Origin: Cytophagaceae bacterium
Lineage (GTDB): Bacteria > Bacteroidota > Bacteroidia > Cytophagales > Cytophagaceae
NCBI GenBank assembly: GCA_021151805.1
Contig: JAGKWN010000030.1
Span: forward strand, 1-40,445
Direction: 5' to 3'
Length of the DNA: 40,445 nucleotides
The position numbers and the translations under genes were made by a program. The notes under the pieces were generated by a model, which was not told the DNA's origin, searched no databases, and was given only the letters and a program-made list of their open reading frames with translations. Below are positions 1-9,352 of this stretch, piece by piece. Within the stretch, counting starts at the first letter, position 1; each line of letters begins with the position of its first letter.

Positions 1-268
1 AATTATGTCATAAATACAACTATATCAGGTCAACTGAGGTTAAAACATAGAAAAATACAATTGATAGAATTAAAATATAGTGATTGAAAAAATTTGACTG
101 CCGTATGGGTCTTCAGATAGTTCAAATTCATGGATCAGCTTAGAGCTGTTTGTTTACGGGTGATGCAGACGATAATTATGGAAATCATATTACTTCTTGA
201 ACAAAATCCTTAACTTGTTTTGCCCTTATATCCTTGATTGCTTTGAACTTATACCCCTACATTTTTAT
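1..268. other. Leading non-coding stretch
   Basis: AT-rich sequence before the first gene with no convincing reading frame and no RNA gene. A five-base-pair inverted repeat (CAGCT/AGCTG at 136-148) is too short to interpret. The last 60 bases hold a possible promoter for the DUF1800 gene, listed separately. Confidence 0.5.
215..245 (+). promoter_or_regulatory. Possible Bacteroidota-type promoter of the DUF1800 operon
   Basis: TTG at 215-217 is followed after 20 bp by TTGCTTTG at 238-245, one mismatch from the Bacteroidota -7 element TAnnTTTG. The spacing fits the known -33/-7 arrangement and would start transcription about 15-20 nt before the ATG at 269. It rests on a degenerate match only. 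Confidence 0.3.
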
Positions 269-2011
269 ATGGCTTTAGCACAACAAACCGGTATACTCGG
301 ACGCAAACGTGCAGCTCACTTATTGCGTCGTATCACCTTCGGGCCAAATAAGTCTGATATTGATATTTTCACCAACTACAGCGTTGCCGATGCCCTGGAT
401 AATCTCTTTCAGGATACCACAATGCCAGATCCGCCGCTGGATCTGAAGACTAATGCAACCTGGGTAAACGCTCCATCCACAACCGCCAACAGCAGTGATT
501 CTCCCTTACAGGAATACTTCAAGGGCTGGTGGCTGAAACAAATGCTTGGCCAGGATATTGCCGCTGCCGACCGGATTCCATTCATGGTGCGCGAACGCAT
601 CCTCTTTTTCCTGCACACACACTTAACAACCGTGCAGGCTACGGTAGGCAACAGCCGCGCACTCTATTTTCAGAATGTCCTGCTGCGTACATTTGCCCTC
701 GACGGAAGTAAACCTGCTGAAATAAATTTAAAGGAACTCACCAAAAAGATTAGTGTCGACAATGCCATGCTGGTTTTGCTCGATGGCAGACTGAATGTAA
801 AAGGCGATCCGAATGAAAACTATGGCCGTGAACTGATCGAGCTATACTCGCTCGGCAAAGGGCTTACCGGCTACACCGCACCTTCAGGCACGCAGGGAGA
901 TTATATTTATTATACCGAAACGGATGTACGGGCTGCAGCTCTTGTATTATCCGGGTGGGATCTTGATACTACATTCGCCAACATAGATCCCGATACGCTT
1001 ATCCCTCGCGGTAAAGTAAAAGCAAACAATGTTGGACAAGCGACTCAGCATGACAATACTACCAAGCAATTCAGTGCACGCTTCGGTAGTGCTACAATTT
1101 CGCCGGATCCTGCACTGCTGAATGGCGGACTGCCGACGGAGGCCAGCATGATAGATGAAATAAGCCAGCTGATTGACCTGATCTATTCTCAACCGGAATG
1201 TCCGAAAAATATCTGCCGAAAAATTTACCGCTTCTTCGTATACCACGACATTGACCAGTCGCTGGATGATACCATCATCACTGACCTGGCGGCTACGTTT
1301 GTAAGTAACGGTTATAAAATTGAACCTGTGATCCGCGAATTGCTGGGAAGCCAGCACTTCTACGATATGATGGATACACTGGCAGATAATGACAAGTTCG
1401 GCGCCATTATTAAATCTCCCCTTGAGATCATAACAGAGACACTGAATTTCTTTGAACACAAACTCCCGGACTATACTTCCCAGTTGGATGACTTTTATAA
1501 AACTACAGCAACGCTGTTTGGTTATATGAAAAGCATGAACATGGACTTCATGAATCCCATTGATGTTGCCGGCTTTGATGCATATCACCAGTATCCGCTC
1601 TACAACAGAGCGTGGATCTCGACCAACTCGCTGAACCGAAGATATGATTTCATTTTTCTATGCATGACCACAGAAAATATGATGCCGGGCGAAATCCGGA
1701 TTGATCTGTATACCTACATGAAACTGCGCTTCCCAACAGTTGCCGCTGATCCGGATGCGTTCATTCGCGAACTGGTCACGTATTTATTCCCGCTTTCAGA
1801 GGAAACAACCGAAATTACTACGGATCGACTGAATTATTTCAAGCTTCAGTTTTTCCTGCTTGGCGAAGCATTGCCTCAAGGACCGCTTGCCTTCTGGACA
1901 TTCAGCTGGGCAAACGGTGATAGCATCCCTGCCAGTAAAACAGATGCCCGCGGCATGTTGCAGGATCTTTTAAATGCAATTCTGCAATCACCGGAATTTC
2001 AACTCCACTAA
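269..2011 (+). CDS. DUF1800 domain-containing protein
   Basis: A protein of about 580 residues of the DUF1800 family, function unknown; in many bacteria it is encoded next to a DUF1501 protein, as here. Family signatures seen are an N-terminal HLLRRITFGP, the central NENYGRELIELYSLG, and YTETDVRAAALVLSGW shortly after it. I chose the ATG at 269 because family homology begins almost at once (GILGRKRAAHLLRR). An upstream in-frame TTG at 197 would add 24 residues ending in ALAQ, which might be read as a poor signal peptide, but that stretch contains Asp and Glu inside its hydrophobic part. Whether the protein is exported is therefore open. It is the first gene of a four-gene operon; the next gene starts 11 bp after its stop. 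The family call is firm, the biochemical role is not known. Confidence 0.88.
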   Translation: MALAQQTGILGRKRAAHLLRRITFGPNKSDIDIFTNYSVADALDNLFQDTTMPDPPLDLKTNATWVNAPSTTANSSDSPLQEYFKGWWLKQMLGQDIAAADRIPFMVRERILFFLHTHLTTVQATVGNSRALYFQNVLLRTFALDGSKPAEINLKELTKKISVDNAMLVLLDGRLNVKGDPNENYGRELIELYSLGKGLTGYTAPSGTQGDYIYYTETDVRAAALVLSGWDLDTTFANIDPDTLIPRGKVKANNVGQATQHDNTTKQFSARFGSATISPDPALLNGGLPTEASMIDEISQLIDLIYSQPECPKNICRKIYRFFVYHDIDQSLDDTIITDLAATFVSNGYKIEPVIRELLGSQHFYDMMDTLADNDKFGAIIKSPLEIITETLNFFEHKLPDYTSQLDDFYKTTATLFGYMKSMNMDFMNPIDVAGFDAYHQYPLYNRAWISTNSLNRRYDFIFLCMTTENMMPGEIRIDLYTYMKLRFPTVAADPDAFIRELVTYLFPLSEETTEITTDRLNYFKLQFFLLGEALPQGPLAFWTFSWANGDSIPASKTDARGMLQDLLNAILQSPEFQLH

Positions 2012-2022
2012 TCATTAGCTGT

Positions 2023-3723
2023 ATGAAAAGAAGAGATTTTTTAACAAAACTTCCTGCATTTGCGGCGCTGCCGTTTGCAATCAATGGTGTATGCATGAAT
2101 GTGCTTGCCGATACACTTTCTCCTTTACAGCGCCTGGCAGCAGGCTGTCCCAACGATCGCGTGCTGATCATTTTACAGCTGCATGGCGGTAACGACGGGC
2201 TTAATATGCTCTTGCCTATTTCCGATTACGACACATACTACAACCTACGGGCAAACATTGCCATATCCGATAAAGGTCCGAGATCATTCATCAAACTGGA
2301 TAACACACTCGCTAATCCCAACCAGATTGGTTTACACCCCGACATGGTTGGTGTTAAAAGTATGTATGACCAGGGCATGGTGCGATTGATCCAGGGCGTT
2401 TCTTATGCAAACCAGGACCAATCGCACTTCAGAGGCCGTGATATCTTATTCATGGGTGGGGGAGCCAATGACTATCCTACCTCAGGTTGGGCGGGTCGCT
2501 ACTTTGCAGACTACTATGCACCAGGTGTGTATCCGGAAGATTTTCCGAATACCAGCATGCCTGATCCACTGGCATTGGAATTCACCAGTGACCTTTCGTT
2601 AGTCTTTCATCAAGACCACAACATTCCTACATCTATTGCCATTGATGATCCTACTTCTTTCTTCAACCTGGTAGATACACTTCCCGGCTATGAAGATAAG
2701 CCGGGTGTTGATCCACGCGGTGTACCGCCAACGGGACTGGCAAATTCGCCTTACGGAAAAGAGATGAGCTGGATTCTAAACCTGGAAGAAAAATCCGATG
2801 AATACCACAGCCGTATTCTTCAGGTATACAACAAAGGCAAACAAACGGATCCGAATATTTCATATCCGCTTACTTATCCATTGCTCGCGCCAACCAAGCA
2901 ATTGCAGAATCCATTATCTTCCCGATTGAAGATTATCGCGAATATGATTCAGGGTGGTTCAAAAACAAAGATCTACCTGATTCGCATGGGGGGCTTCGAT
3001 ACACATGCGCAGCAGGTTGAAGCAACAGATTCTTCCATGGGCAGCCACGCTGCATTGATGTATCACATCTCTTCTGCCATGCGCGCATTTCAAGATGATC
3101 TGAAAGCCCGCAGCATCGACGACCGTGTGATTACCATGACAACCTCAGAGTTCGGCCGACGCATCTATGCAAACGGCAGCTACGGAACAGACCATGGTTT
3201 GGGAGCTCCCATGATGTTGTTTGGTAAAGGTGTAGTTCCGGGTCTTTCAGGCACCAACCCTGATCTTACACAAGACAACGTTGCCATGCAGTTTGACTAT
3301 CGACAAATTTACGCCAGCATCCTGAAAGACTGGATGTGTGCCGATCCGGTAAAGGTTGATGATGAGTTTGGCATCCTCTGGGGCGACTACCCCGGCAGAG
3401 GTGTAACACTTCCAATCATCAACAATAACTTAGTGACCAATGTAAACGATTTTGTACGCGATCGTTTCTACATGAACAACTGCTACCCGAACCCTGCATC
3501 AAATCATACGGATATTTCTTTCTATCTGAATACAAGCTGTAATGTTACGCTCACGTTACACGATAATACAGGCAAACTGGTTAAAACCATCGTATCAAAA
3601 AATTATCCGATCGGTGAAAATAAAATTTCCGTTGACCTGAGAGATGTGTCTGCGGGTGCGTATTTTTATCAGATTGAAACATCTTACTTCAAAGACGCAA
3701 AGAAACTGATCATTCAAAAGTAA
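2023..3723 (+). CDS. DUF1501 family secreted protein with C-terminal T9SS sorting domain
   Basis: A 566-residue exported protein. The N-terminus MKRRDFLTKLPAFAALPFA is a Tat-like or Sec signal (two Arg followed by a hydrophobic stretch). The body carries DUF1501 signatures: LHGGNDGLNMLLP near residue 55, MGGFDTHAQQ near 325, and TTSEFGRRIYANG followed by DHGLGAPMMLFGKG near 370-405. DUF1501 is related to the alkaline-phosphatase/sulfatase fold, so a hydrolase is possible but unproven. The last ~80 residues (from NCYPNPASN) form a type A T9SS sorting domain, ending in a basic KKLIIQK tail. This implies export across the outer membrane by the type IX system and surface attachment or release. 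It lies between the DUF1800 gene and an outer-membrane barrel gene, suggesting that these act together at the cell surface. Confidence 0.9.
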   Translation: MKRRDFLTKLPAFAALPFAINGVCMNVLADTLSPLQRLAAGCPNDRVLIILQLHGGNDGLNMLLPISDYDTYYNLRANIAISDKGPRSFIKLDNTLANPNQIGLHPDMVGVKSMYDQGMVRLIQGVSYANQDQSHFRGRDILFMGGGANDYPTSGWAGRYFADYYAPGVYPEDFPNTSMPDPLALEFTSDLSLVFHQDHNIPTSIAIDDPTSFFNLVDTLPGYEDKPGVDPRGVPPTGLANSPYGKEMSWILNLEEKSDEYHSRILQVYNKGKQTDPNISYPLTYPLLAPTKQLQNPLSSRLKIIANMIQGGSKTKIYLIRMGGFDTHAQQVEATDSSMGSHAALMYHISSAMRAFQDDLKARSIDDRVITMTTSEFGRRIYANGSYGTDHGLGAPMMLFGKGVVPGLSGTNPDLTQDNVAMQFDYRQIYASILKDWMCADPVKVDDEFGILWGDYPGRGVTLPIINNNLVTNVNDFVRDRFYMNNCYPNPASNHTDISFYLNTSCNVTLTLHDNTGKLVKTIVSKNYPIGENKISVDLRDVSAGAYFYQIETSYFKDAKKLIIQK

Positions 3724-3732
3724 TACGTGAAT

Positions 3733-4617
3733 ATGCGCTTCCCCATTGCCATATGTCTTGTACTATTTCTCTATGTATTTCTCCCGGTTGAAATACAGGC
3801 ACAGGTACACAGAAAAAAACCAGGCCATTCTTCTGGCCTGCCAAATGATGACTTCACCAAAACGCAGTTCTATATTGGCATGCGTGGCGGCATCAGTTTA
3901 ACAAAAGCCAATGTACTTGAACGGTATTCCTCTTTCGTTTCAACAACAGACCCGGACCAAACCTACGACAAGGAATATAAAAATTATTCCAAAGCCGGAG
4001 CCTTTGTTGGTCTTGAATTCGATTTTTATTTCAAAGGCTTCACAGCAAGCTTTCAGCCGAACTACAGACGCCAGATCTATAGCTATTCAAACACCTATGA
4101 ATGGCGGGATACCAGCGATGCGTCAAATTATCTGCAGTTGGAATACAACCAGGATACACGACTGGATTATATTGAACTTCCGCTTTTCATCAAATATGAT
4201 ATTCTGAAGAAAGGTTTCAGGCCTTTTGTACAGGTAGGATTCTATTATGGAATTTTAAACGGTGCTACCAAACACCTGATCGTTGATGGCACCGATAATG
4301 CCTCAGGCACGGCACGGCACTTCAACCAGCAGGATGAGATTGTCGGCGCCAAGGATCTGTTTATAAAATCATCCATCGGCATGGCTTACGGTATCGGTTG
4401 CAGCTATAAAGTTGGCAACGTTCGCCTGGTGCTTGACGCGACCTACCGCATAGGCATGAATAATATTACCAATGTATCAAACCGGTACTCGGCAAATGCG
4501 CTCTCCGGTGCCGGTGATGTTTCAGATGATCTTAAGCTCAACAACATTGCGTTTTCATTTGCCTGTCTGTTCCCGATGAAATTCTTAACATCCCCACAAT
4601 ATAAAGCCGTTGACTGA
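3733..4617 (+). CDS. PorT-like outer-membrane beta-barrel protein
   Basis: About 294 residues. It begins with a Sec signal peptide (MRFPIAICLVLFLYVFLPVEIQAQ) and continues as alternating amphipathic strands with Gly and aromatic residues (YIGMRGGISLTKAN, YIELPLFIKYDI, FRPFVQVGFYYGI, YGIGCSYKVGN). This is the pattern of the outer-membrane beta-barrel/PorT family common in Bacteroidota. I prefer the ATG at 3733 to the GTG at 3727, since it starts the signal peptide cleanly. It begins about 10 bp after the DUF1501 stop, and its own TGA overlaps the ATG of the lipoprotein gene by one base, which suggests translational coupling. The specific role (transport, structure or secretion accessory) cannot be read from the sequence. 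Confidence 0.75.
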   Translation: MRFPIAICLVLFLYVFLPVEIQAQVHRKKPGHSSGLPNDDFTKTQFYIGMRGGISLTKANVLERYSSFVSTTDPDQTYDKEYKNYSKAGAFVGLEFDFYFKGFTASFQPNYRRQIYSYSNTYEWRDTSDASNYLQLEYNQDTRLDYIELPLFIKYDILKKGFRPFVQVGFYYGILNGATKHLIVDGTDNASGTARHFNQQDEIVGAKDLFIKSSIGMAYGIGCSYKVGNVRLVLDATYRIGMNNITNVSNRYSANALSGAGDVSDDLKLNNIAFSFACLFPMKFLTSPQYKAVD

Positions 4618-5822
4618 TGAAGAAGCTGCTAGCATATCTGTTGTGTCTTTTGTTGCTGACTGCATGCGGCGGCATCAAAAAAAATAATGAAGCAACTCCC
4701 ACAGGCTTTATTAAAATATACAATGAAAGTTCGTACTCCAATCAATATACGCCGTTGGATATTGAACAGACATCCGATGGCGGATACCTGATCTTAAGCT
4801 CTACAGCGATCTCCACGAGTGCCTTTCCGGGTATTTACATCATGAAAATTGATAAGGATGGAAAATTGATTTCAGCGAAGGTATTGAAAAGCGATTATGT
4901 ATCTGCCGTACCAAATTTATTGAAAAACGGAACAGACTATTACATTGTCTGTATGAACAGCCTGAACCTGGGTACTTACATTTTAAAGATGAACGAAGCC
5001 GGTGATGTTTCTGAGAATGCATACATGAGTAATGTTCGCTATCCCTTGTCTGTTGAATTCGAGCAGGCTTCCTCCTACATTATTCTTCAGCACTATGACA
5101 AGGACAACCTGCAAACAAATGTGTCCAAAATTTCTGTTACAGGAACCATCGCTGCAAAGAGATATTTCAGCATTGGTACCGGCGGCTTCGATGTACAGCA
5201 GCCGATCATTGACCACTTAACAGGAAAAGGCCAGAAGTATCCTTTCCTTAGCGGACAGCTATCCGGCAATACGTATTACTTCAATGGTTTTTATAACTAT
5301 ACGCTTTCGCTCTGTATGTTTGATTTCAGCTGGCCGGCAGAAAATGATCCTGCGGCTGCACAAGGCTACCACGATGAACGCTGCATCAGCAGTCTCTCAC
5401 CGCTGGGCGGAAATAAAGTAGCAGCTTCACGTTATGCCTACGGAAACAATTACATTATACCATCGGCTACGGTTCCTACAACATCAGGCACGTTTACGGA
5501 CAACACCGACATGGGTGGCTTTTTAATTCCGGAACTGATTGGTGATGCCCCGTTCTGTCTGAAAGAAATTGAAAAAGACGGACGCAACATTCTGCTCTAT
5601 GCCAGCACAACCAAAAGTTCTCAGGTTGCCTTGTATGCTTATGATGCAGCCGGCGGACAATTATTAGGCTCCCAATACCTTGGTGCTACCAATCCGTACG
5701 CGATGGCAAACGTGATCCAGACCAGCGACGGTGGTATCGCCGTACTCGCTACCACGCAGGTTGCAGGTCGCTTCGCACGTATTGCAGTTTTTAAATTAGG
5801 AAAAGAGGAGCTGGAGTGGTGA
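4617..5822 (+). CDS. Secreted lipoprotein, probable beta-propeller
   Basis: A 401-residue protein with a lipoprotein signal: MKKLLAYLLCLLLLTAC, with Cys17 in an LTAC lipobox followed by GG. The mature part has repeated propeller-like strands. QTSDGGYLILSS near residue 50 and QTSDGGIAVLAT near 375 are the clearest copies, and such QTSDGG repeats occur in Bacteroidota propeller-type surface proteins. It is the last gene of the DUF1800/DUF1501 operon and overlaps the preceding barrel gene by one base. It could be a surface-anchored partner of the DUF1501 protein, which is inference from position only. Its TGA stop lies eight bases before a heptanucleotide array and about 50 bases before a strong terminator. 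Confidence 0.75.
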   Translation: MKKLLAYLLCLLLLTACGGIKKNNEATPTGFIKIYNESSYSNQYTPLDIEQTSDGGYLILSSTAISTSAFPGIYIMKIDKDGKLISAKVLKSDYVSAVPNLLKNGTDYYIVCMNSLNLGTYILKMNEAGDVSENAYMSNVRYPLSVEFEQASSYIILQHYDKDNLQTNVSKISVTGTIAAKRYFSIGTGGFDVQQPIIDHLTGKGQKYPFLSGQLSGNTYYFNGFYNYTLSLCMFDFSWPAENDPAAAQGYHDERCISSLSPLGGNKVAASRYAYGNNYIIPSATVPTTSGTFTDNTDMGGFLIPELIGDAPFCLKEIEKDGRNILLYASTTKSSQVALYAYDAAGGQLLGSQYLGATNPYAMANVIQTSDGGIAVLATTQVAGRFARIAVFKLGKEELEW

Positions 5823-5830
5823 GAAAAATT

Positions 5831-5872
5831 ATGAATTATGAATTATGAATTATGAATTATGAATTATGAATT
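5831..5872. repeat. Six perfect copies of a 7-bp tandem repeat (ATGAATT)
   Basis: The unit ATGAATT is repeated exactly six times, starting eight bases after the lipoprotein stop and ending at the edge of the terminator palindrome. Read in another phase the unit is TGAATTA, so a TGA stop occurs in all three forward frames; the reverse strand carries TAA. Two other heptad arrays occur in this window (22942 and 25694). Confidence 0.95.
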
Positions 5873-5930
5873 CTAATAAAAAAAATAAAAGGTCTGTGAT
5901 TAATCACAGACCTTTTATTTTTTTTATTAG
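5873..5930. terminator. Perfect 58-bp palindrome, bidirectional terminator
   Basis: The sequence is its own reverse complement over 58 bases, centred between 5901 and 5902. A GC-containing core (GGTCTGTGAT with its complement) is flanked by A-rich then T-rich arms, so transcripts from both directions form a long hairpin followed by U residues. It lies between two convergent genes, the lipoprotein (+) and the FAD oxidoreductase (-), as expected for a shared intrinsic terminator. Confidence 0.92.
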
Positions 5931-5968
5931 CGATTTTTGCTCCAGCACGTCGGATTTTCGGTTAAAAC

Positions 5969-8896
5969 TTACGCCAGCGCTTCAAACAACACTTCTACCG
6001 TATGTTTCGCTTCTCTGCCGGTACCATCTTTAATCTGGTGGCGGCAGCTCGTACCCGGAGCTGCAATGATCGTTTGCTCATCCGCTTTACGTACTGCAGG
6101 GAACAATACCAGCTCTCCTACCTGTATAGACAGATCATAATGTTCTTTCTCATAACCGAAAGAGCCAGCCATACCGCAGCAGCCGGATGGAATAACTTCT
6201 ACTTTATAATTTTCAGGAATCGTTAATATTTTCTGAGAGAAGTTTACAGAAGATAACGCTTTCTGGTGGCAGTGACCGTGCAGTTTCACTTTACGGTTGG
6301 CACGTGTAAACAGGTCTCTGCTGATCTTACCTGCATCAAACTGGTTTGCAATAAACTCATCAATCATGAATGAGTTCTTCGCCAGATGGTTTGCAGCTTC
6401 CAGCTCTTCTGCCGGAACCAGATTTGGATATTCATCTCTGAAACTTAAAATCGCAGAAGGTTCAATGCCGATCAATGGAGACTCAGATGTTACAATGTCT
6501 TTCAACATCGCGATATTCTTACGCACAATTTTCTGTGCTTCACGAACCATACCTTTAGATAAATACGTACGCGCACTTTCCAGGTGTGCCGGAACAACAA
6601 CTTCGTAGCCCAGACGAGTCAACAGGTGAATTGCTTTTACACCAATGTGTGATTCGTTGAAGTCTGTATATTCATCGCAGAACAAATACACCTTACCGAT
6701 ATAATGTCCTTTCGCAGGCTTCAGTTCATCCGCATGCTTACGTGCCCAGGTACGTAAGGTCTGCATAGACATTTTTGGCAACGGACGTTTTTGTGTCATA
6801 CCCAGAATACCTTTCAGGATACTTCCGGTTACCACGTTGCCCATGACAAAGTTTGCCAGCCATGGCCAGTTTTTATTCAGCGCATTCGCTTTCGCAAAAT
6901 TCGCGATCATACGTGCACGCAATGGTACACCGTTAGAATCGTAATATTGCTGCAGGAATTCTGCTTTTAGTTTTGTTACATCCACATTTGATGGACACTC
7001 GCTCTTACAGCCTTTGCAAGACAAGCACAGATCCATTACCTCATAAATTTCTTTATGATCGAATTTGTTCTTCTTGTCTGAAATGGTTAAGAACTCACGT
7101 AATATATTCGCACGCGCACGTGTTGTATCTTTTTCATTGCGTGTAGCCTGGAAGCTTGGGCACATGGTACCACCAATCACAGAAGATTTTCTGCAATCAC
7201 CTGCACCATTGCACTGCTCGGCCATACGCACAATACCCAACGATTTATCAAAGTTGAATGTTGTTTTGATGTTTGGAGTATCCTGTCCGGATTCATAACG
7301 CAGAGACTCCAGCATCGGCGGCGCATTTACGATCTTGTTCGGATTCAGAATATCATTCGGATCCCAAACCTTTTTCAGTTCGCAAATCATTTTATAATTC
7401 TTTTCACCGATCATCTTCTTCACAAACGGCGCACGTACACGTCCGTCGCCGTGCTCACCGCTTAAAGAACCTCTGTATTTTTTAACCAGGTCTGCAACTT
7501 CATCCGTAATTGTAAACATCAATTGACGATCTTTCTCGTCTTTCAAATTCATTACCGGACGTAAGTGCAACTCACCATCACCAATGTGTGCATAGAATAC
7601 GCACTTGGTATCGTGCTTATCCAGGATCTTCTGAAACTCATCGATGAACTCCGGCTGATCGTTTACATCTACGGCAGTATCTTCAATACAAGCCGCGCCT
7701 TTCATATCGCCCGGTATGTTACCAAGCAAACCTAAACCTGCCTTACGGATGGCCCATACTTTATTGATATCTGCGCCCCATAACAGCGGGAAGTGATAGC
7801 CATAACCGGCCGCGCGCATCTCTGCTTCTGTTTTACGGGCAAGTTCTTCAATCTCTTCTTTTGATTCACGCGCCCACTCTACAATAAGCAAGGCACCCGG
7901 ATCACCCTGGATGAATGTTCTGTTCTTAGATTGTTCAATGCTTTCTTTCGTACACTGCAGTACAATATCATCCAGCAACTCCACTGCACCTGGTTTGTTT
8001 TTCAAGGCAATCAGGTTCGCACGTGTTGCTTCAGCAACGGTATTCAAATGCACCGCGATCACACCTTTCGTTTTTGGCGGCAGATCAATCAGGTTCAGTT
8101 TAATATCATTGATGAAAACCAATGTACCTTCAGAGCCTGCAATCAGCTTACACATGTTGAACGCTTCTTTACCCTGCGTAAATGGAGCACTTTCAAGCAA
8201 CACATCAATCGCATAACCTGTGTTACGTCTGTTGATGGTAGGCTTCGGAAATTCCGCACGGATCTCTGCCTGATTTTCTTTATTGGTAAGTGTTTCGTTG
8301 ATGTAACGATATACCTTACCTTCAAGCGTATCTAAAGTTAATTTCTGATTATATTCTTCAAGCGTGAGTGATTTGAACGTTACTTCTGAACCATCGCTCA
8401 GGAAGCCATTGATCTCCAATACGTGATCACGTGTTGTTCCATAGATCACAGAGTGTGAGCCGCAGGAGTTGTTACCAACCATACCACCAACCATACAACG
8501 GTTAGAAGTAGAAGTTTCCGGACCGAAAAATAAATTTAACGGCTCAAGTATTTTGTTCAATTCATCCAATACAATACCCGGTTGCAGACGCACCCATTTT
8601 TCTTTGGTATTGATCTCGTAGATTTCTGTAAAGTATTTGGAAACGTCAACAATGATTCCCTTCCCTACAACCTGTCCCGCAAGCGAGGTACCAGCGGTTC
8701 TCGGAATAATTCCGATCTTATATTTGTTTGCAAAAGCTATGATTTTTTTAACATCTTCTTTATGCTTCGGACGCGCAACGGCTAATGGTAATTCACGATA
8801 AACAGAAGCATCGGTTGCATAAAGTGTTCTCATAGTAAGGTCGAAATATAAATCACCTTCTATGTTTTTCTTTAATTCTTCTAAATGTGCAAGCAT
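5969..8896 (-). CDS. FAD-linked oxidase/Fe-S oxidoreductase (D-2-hydroxyacid dehydrogenase type)
   Basis: A 975-residue fusion of the GlcD/DLD type with a GlpC-like iron-sulfur part, as in E. coli YdiJ. The FAD-binding (PCMH) domain covers about residues 30-210, with PRTAGTSLAGQ and MVGGMVGNNSCGSHS for flavin binding. The FAD-oxidase C-terminal domain covers about 230-520 (YAHIGDGELHLRP, GSLSGEHGDGR). Iron-sulfur motifs follow: CNGAGDC near 560 with MCPS just after it, and CLSCKGCKSECP near 620. The C-terminal CCG-type region has HGHCHQ near 870 and GCCGMAGSFG near 902. The likely reaction is oxidation of a D-2-hydroxy acid (lactate or 2-hydroxyglutarate) with electrons passed to a membrane or quinone carrier. 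The exact substrate is not visible. It appears monocistronic and shares the palindromic terminator downstream. No signal peptide is present. Confidence 0.85.
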   Translation of the reverse strand: MLAHLEELKKNIEGDLYFDLTMRTLYATDASVYRELPLAVARPKHKEDVKKIIAFANKYKIGIIPRTAGTSLAGQVVGKGIIVDVSKYFTEIYEINTKEKWVRLQPGIVLDELNKILEPLNLFFGPETSTSNRCMVGGMVGNNSCGSHSVIYGTTRDHVLEINGFLSDGSEVTFKSLTLEEYNQKLTLDTLEGKVYRYINETLTNKENQAEIRAEFPKPTINRRNTGYAIDVLLESAPFTQGKEAFNMCKLIAGSEGTLVFINDIKLNLIDLPPKTKGVIAVHLNTVAEATRANLIALKNKPGAVELLDDIVLQCTKESIEQSKNRTFIQGDPGALLIVEWARESKEEIEELARKTEAEMRAAGYGYHFPLLWGADINKVWAIRKAGLGLLGNIPGDMKGAACIEDTAVDVNDQPEFIDEFQKILDKHDTKCVFYAHIGDGELHLRPVMNLKDEKDRQLMFTITDEVADLVKKYRGSLSGEHGDGRVRAPFVKKMIGEKNYKMICELKKVWDPNDILNPNKIVNAPPMLESLRYESGQDTPNIKTTFNFDKSLGIVRMAEQCNGAGDCRKSSVIGGTMCPSFQATRNEKDTTRARANILREFLTISDKKNKFDHKEIYEVMDLCLSCKGCKSECPSNVDVTKLKAEFLQQYYDSNGVPLRARMIANFAKANALNKNWPWLANFVMGNVVTGSILKGILGMTQKRPLPKMSMQTLRTWARKHADELKPAKGHYIGKVYLFCDEYTDFNESHIGVKAIHLLTRLGYEVVVPAHLESARTYLSKGMVREAQKIVRKNIAMLKDIVTSESPLIGIEPSAILSFRDEYPNLVPAEELEAANHLAKNSFMIDEFIANQFDAGKISRDLFTRANRKVKLHGHCHQKALSSVNFSQKILTIPENYKVEVIPSGCCGMAGSFGYEKEHYDLSIQVGELVLFPAVRKADEQTIIAAPGTSCRHQIKDGTGREAKHTVEVLFEALA

Positions 8897-9352
8897 GTTG
8901 TATTGGATATGTAACTTTTATAAAGTCGGGAATGTAAATATCGCTATTTTTTTATGTTTTATGACAGGTAAAATTGTTATTTAGTTCCTGTATAAATTAA
9001 AATGAACAGAGAATAATTCCACCTGCAACGAATTGCCTTGAACGGTTGTAAATGCGTTTACTTTTCTTATATTTAAATAGCTATGATCGAACAGGTTATA
9101 AAGGGTAAAAAGCATAAAATCTGTTAAAAGAGCTGTTTTGCCTGTTCCGGGAATTTATGCCGCAAAGAAATGAAATTCCAGCCTTTACATACATGCGCTA
9201 AACCAAAGATAATTACACAAAATTTGATCAAAAGTATTTGCTGCTGCGGCCTGCCATTCTCGAAAAAAGGCCTTATCTTTACATATTAAAATAGGCGCCT
9301 GTAGAGATACAAATAAACGTCTTGAATCATTCATAAAAATAGAATACAGTTT
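8897..9352. other. 456-bp divergent intergenic region
   Basis: AT-rich spacer between the divergent FAD oxidoreductase and SlyD-like genes. No tRNA, repeat array or convincing gene was seen. A 14-codon ATG frame at 9082-9126 is unsupported. GTAAA-TGCG-TTTAC (about 9048-9061) is a tiny dyad. The likeliest functional part is the last 80 bases, where a -7-like TATCTTTA sits. Confidence 0.5.
9274..9281 (+). promoter_or_regulatory. Possible -7 element of the slyD-like gene
   Basis: TATCTTTA, one mismatch from TAnnTTTG, lies about 70 bases before the ATG at 9353. No TTG is found at the expected -33 distance, so this is only half of a promoter. Confidence 0.28.

Noticed and set aside
197..268. TTG start giving 24 extra residues on the DUF1800 protein
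   Set aside because: Family homology starts at about 269, the extension contains acidic residues inside a would-be signal, and it overlaps the putative promoter.
947..1588. 213-residue minus-strand frame inside the DUF1800 gene
   Set aside because: Shadow of a confident coding frame; no family pattern and a composition typical of a reverse frame.
5831..5872. CRISPR or short-spacer array
   Set aside because: Units are seven bases with no spacers, and no cas genes are present.
9082..9126. 14-codon ATG frame in the 456-bp spacer
   Set aside because: Too short, no spacing or conservation evidence from the sequence alone.
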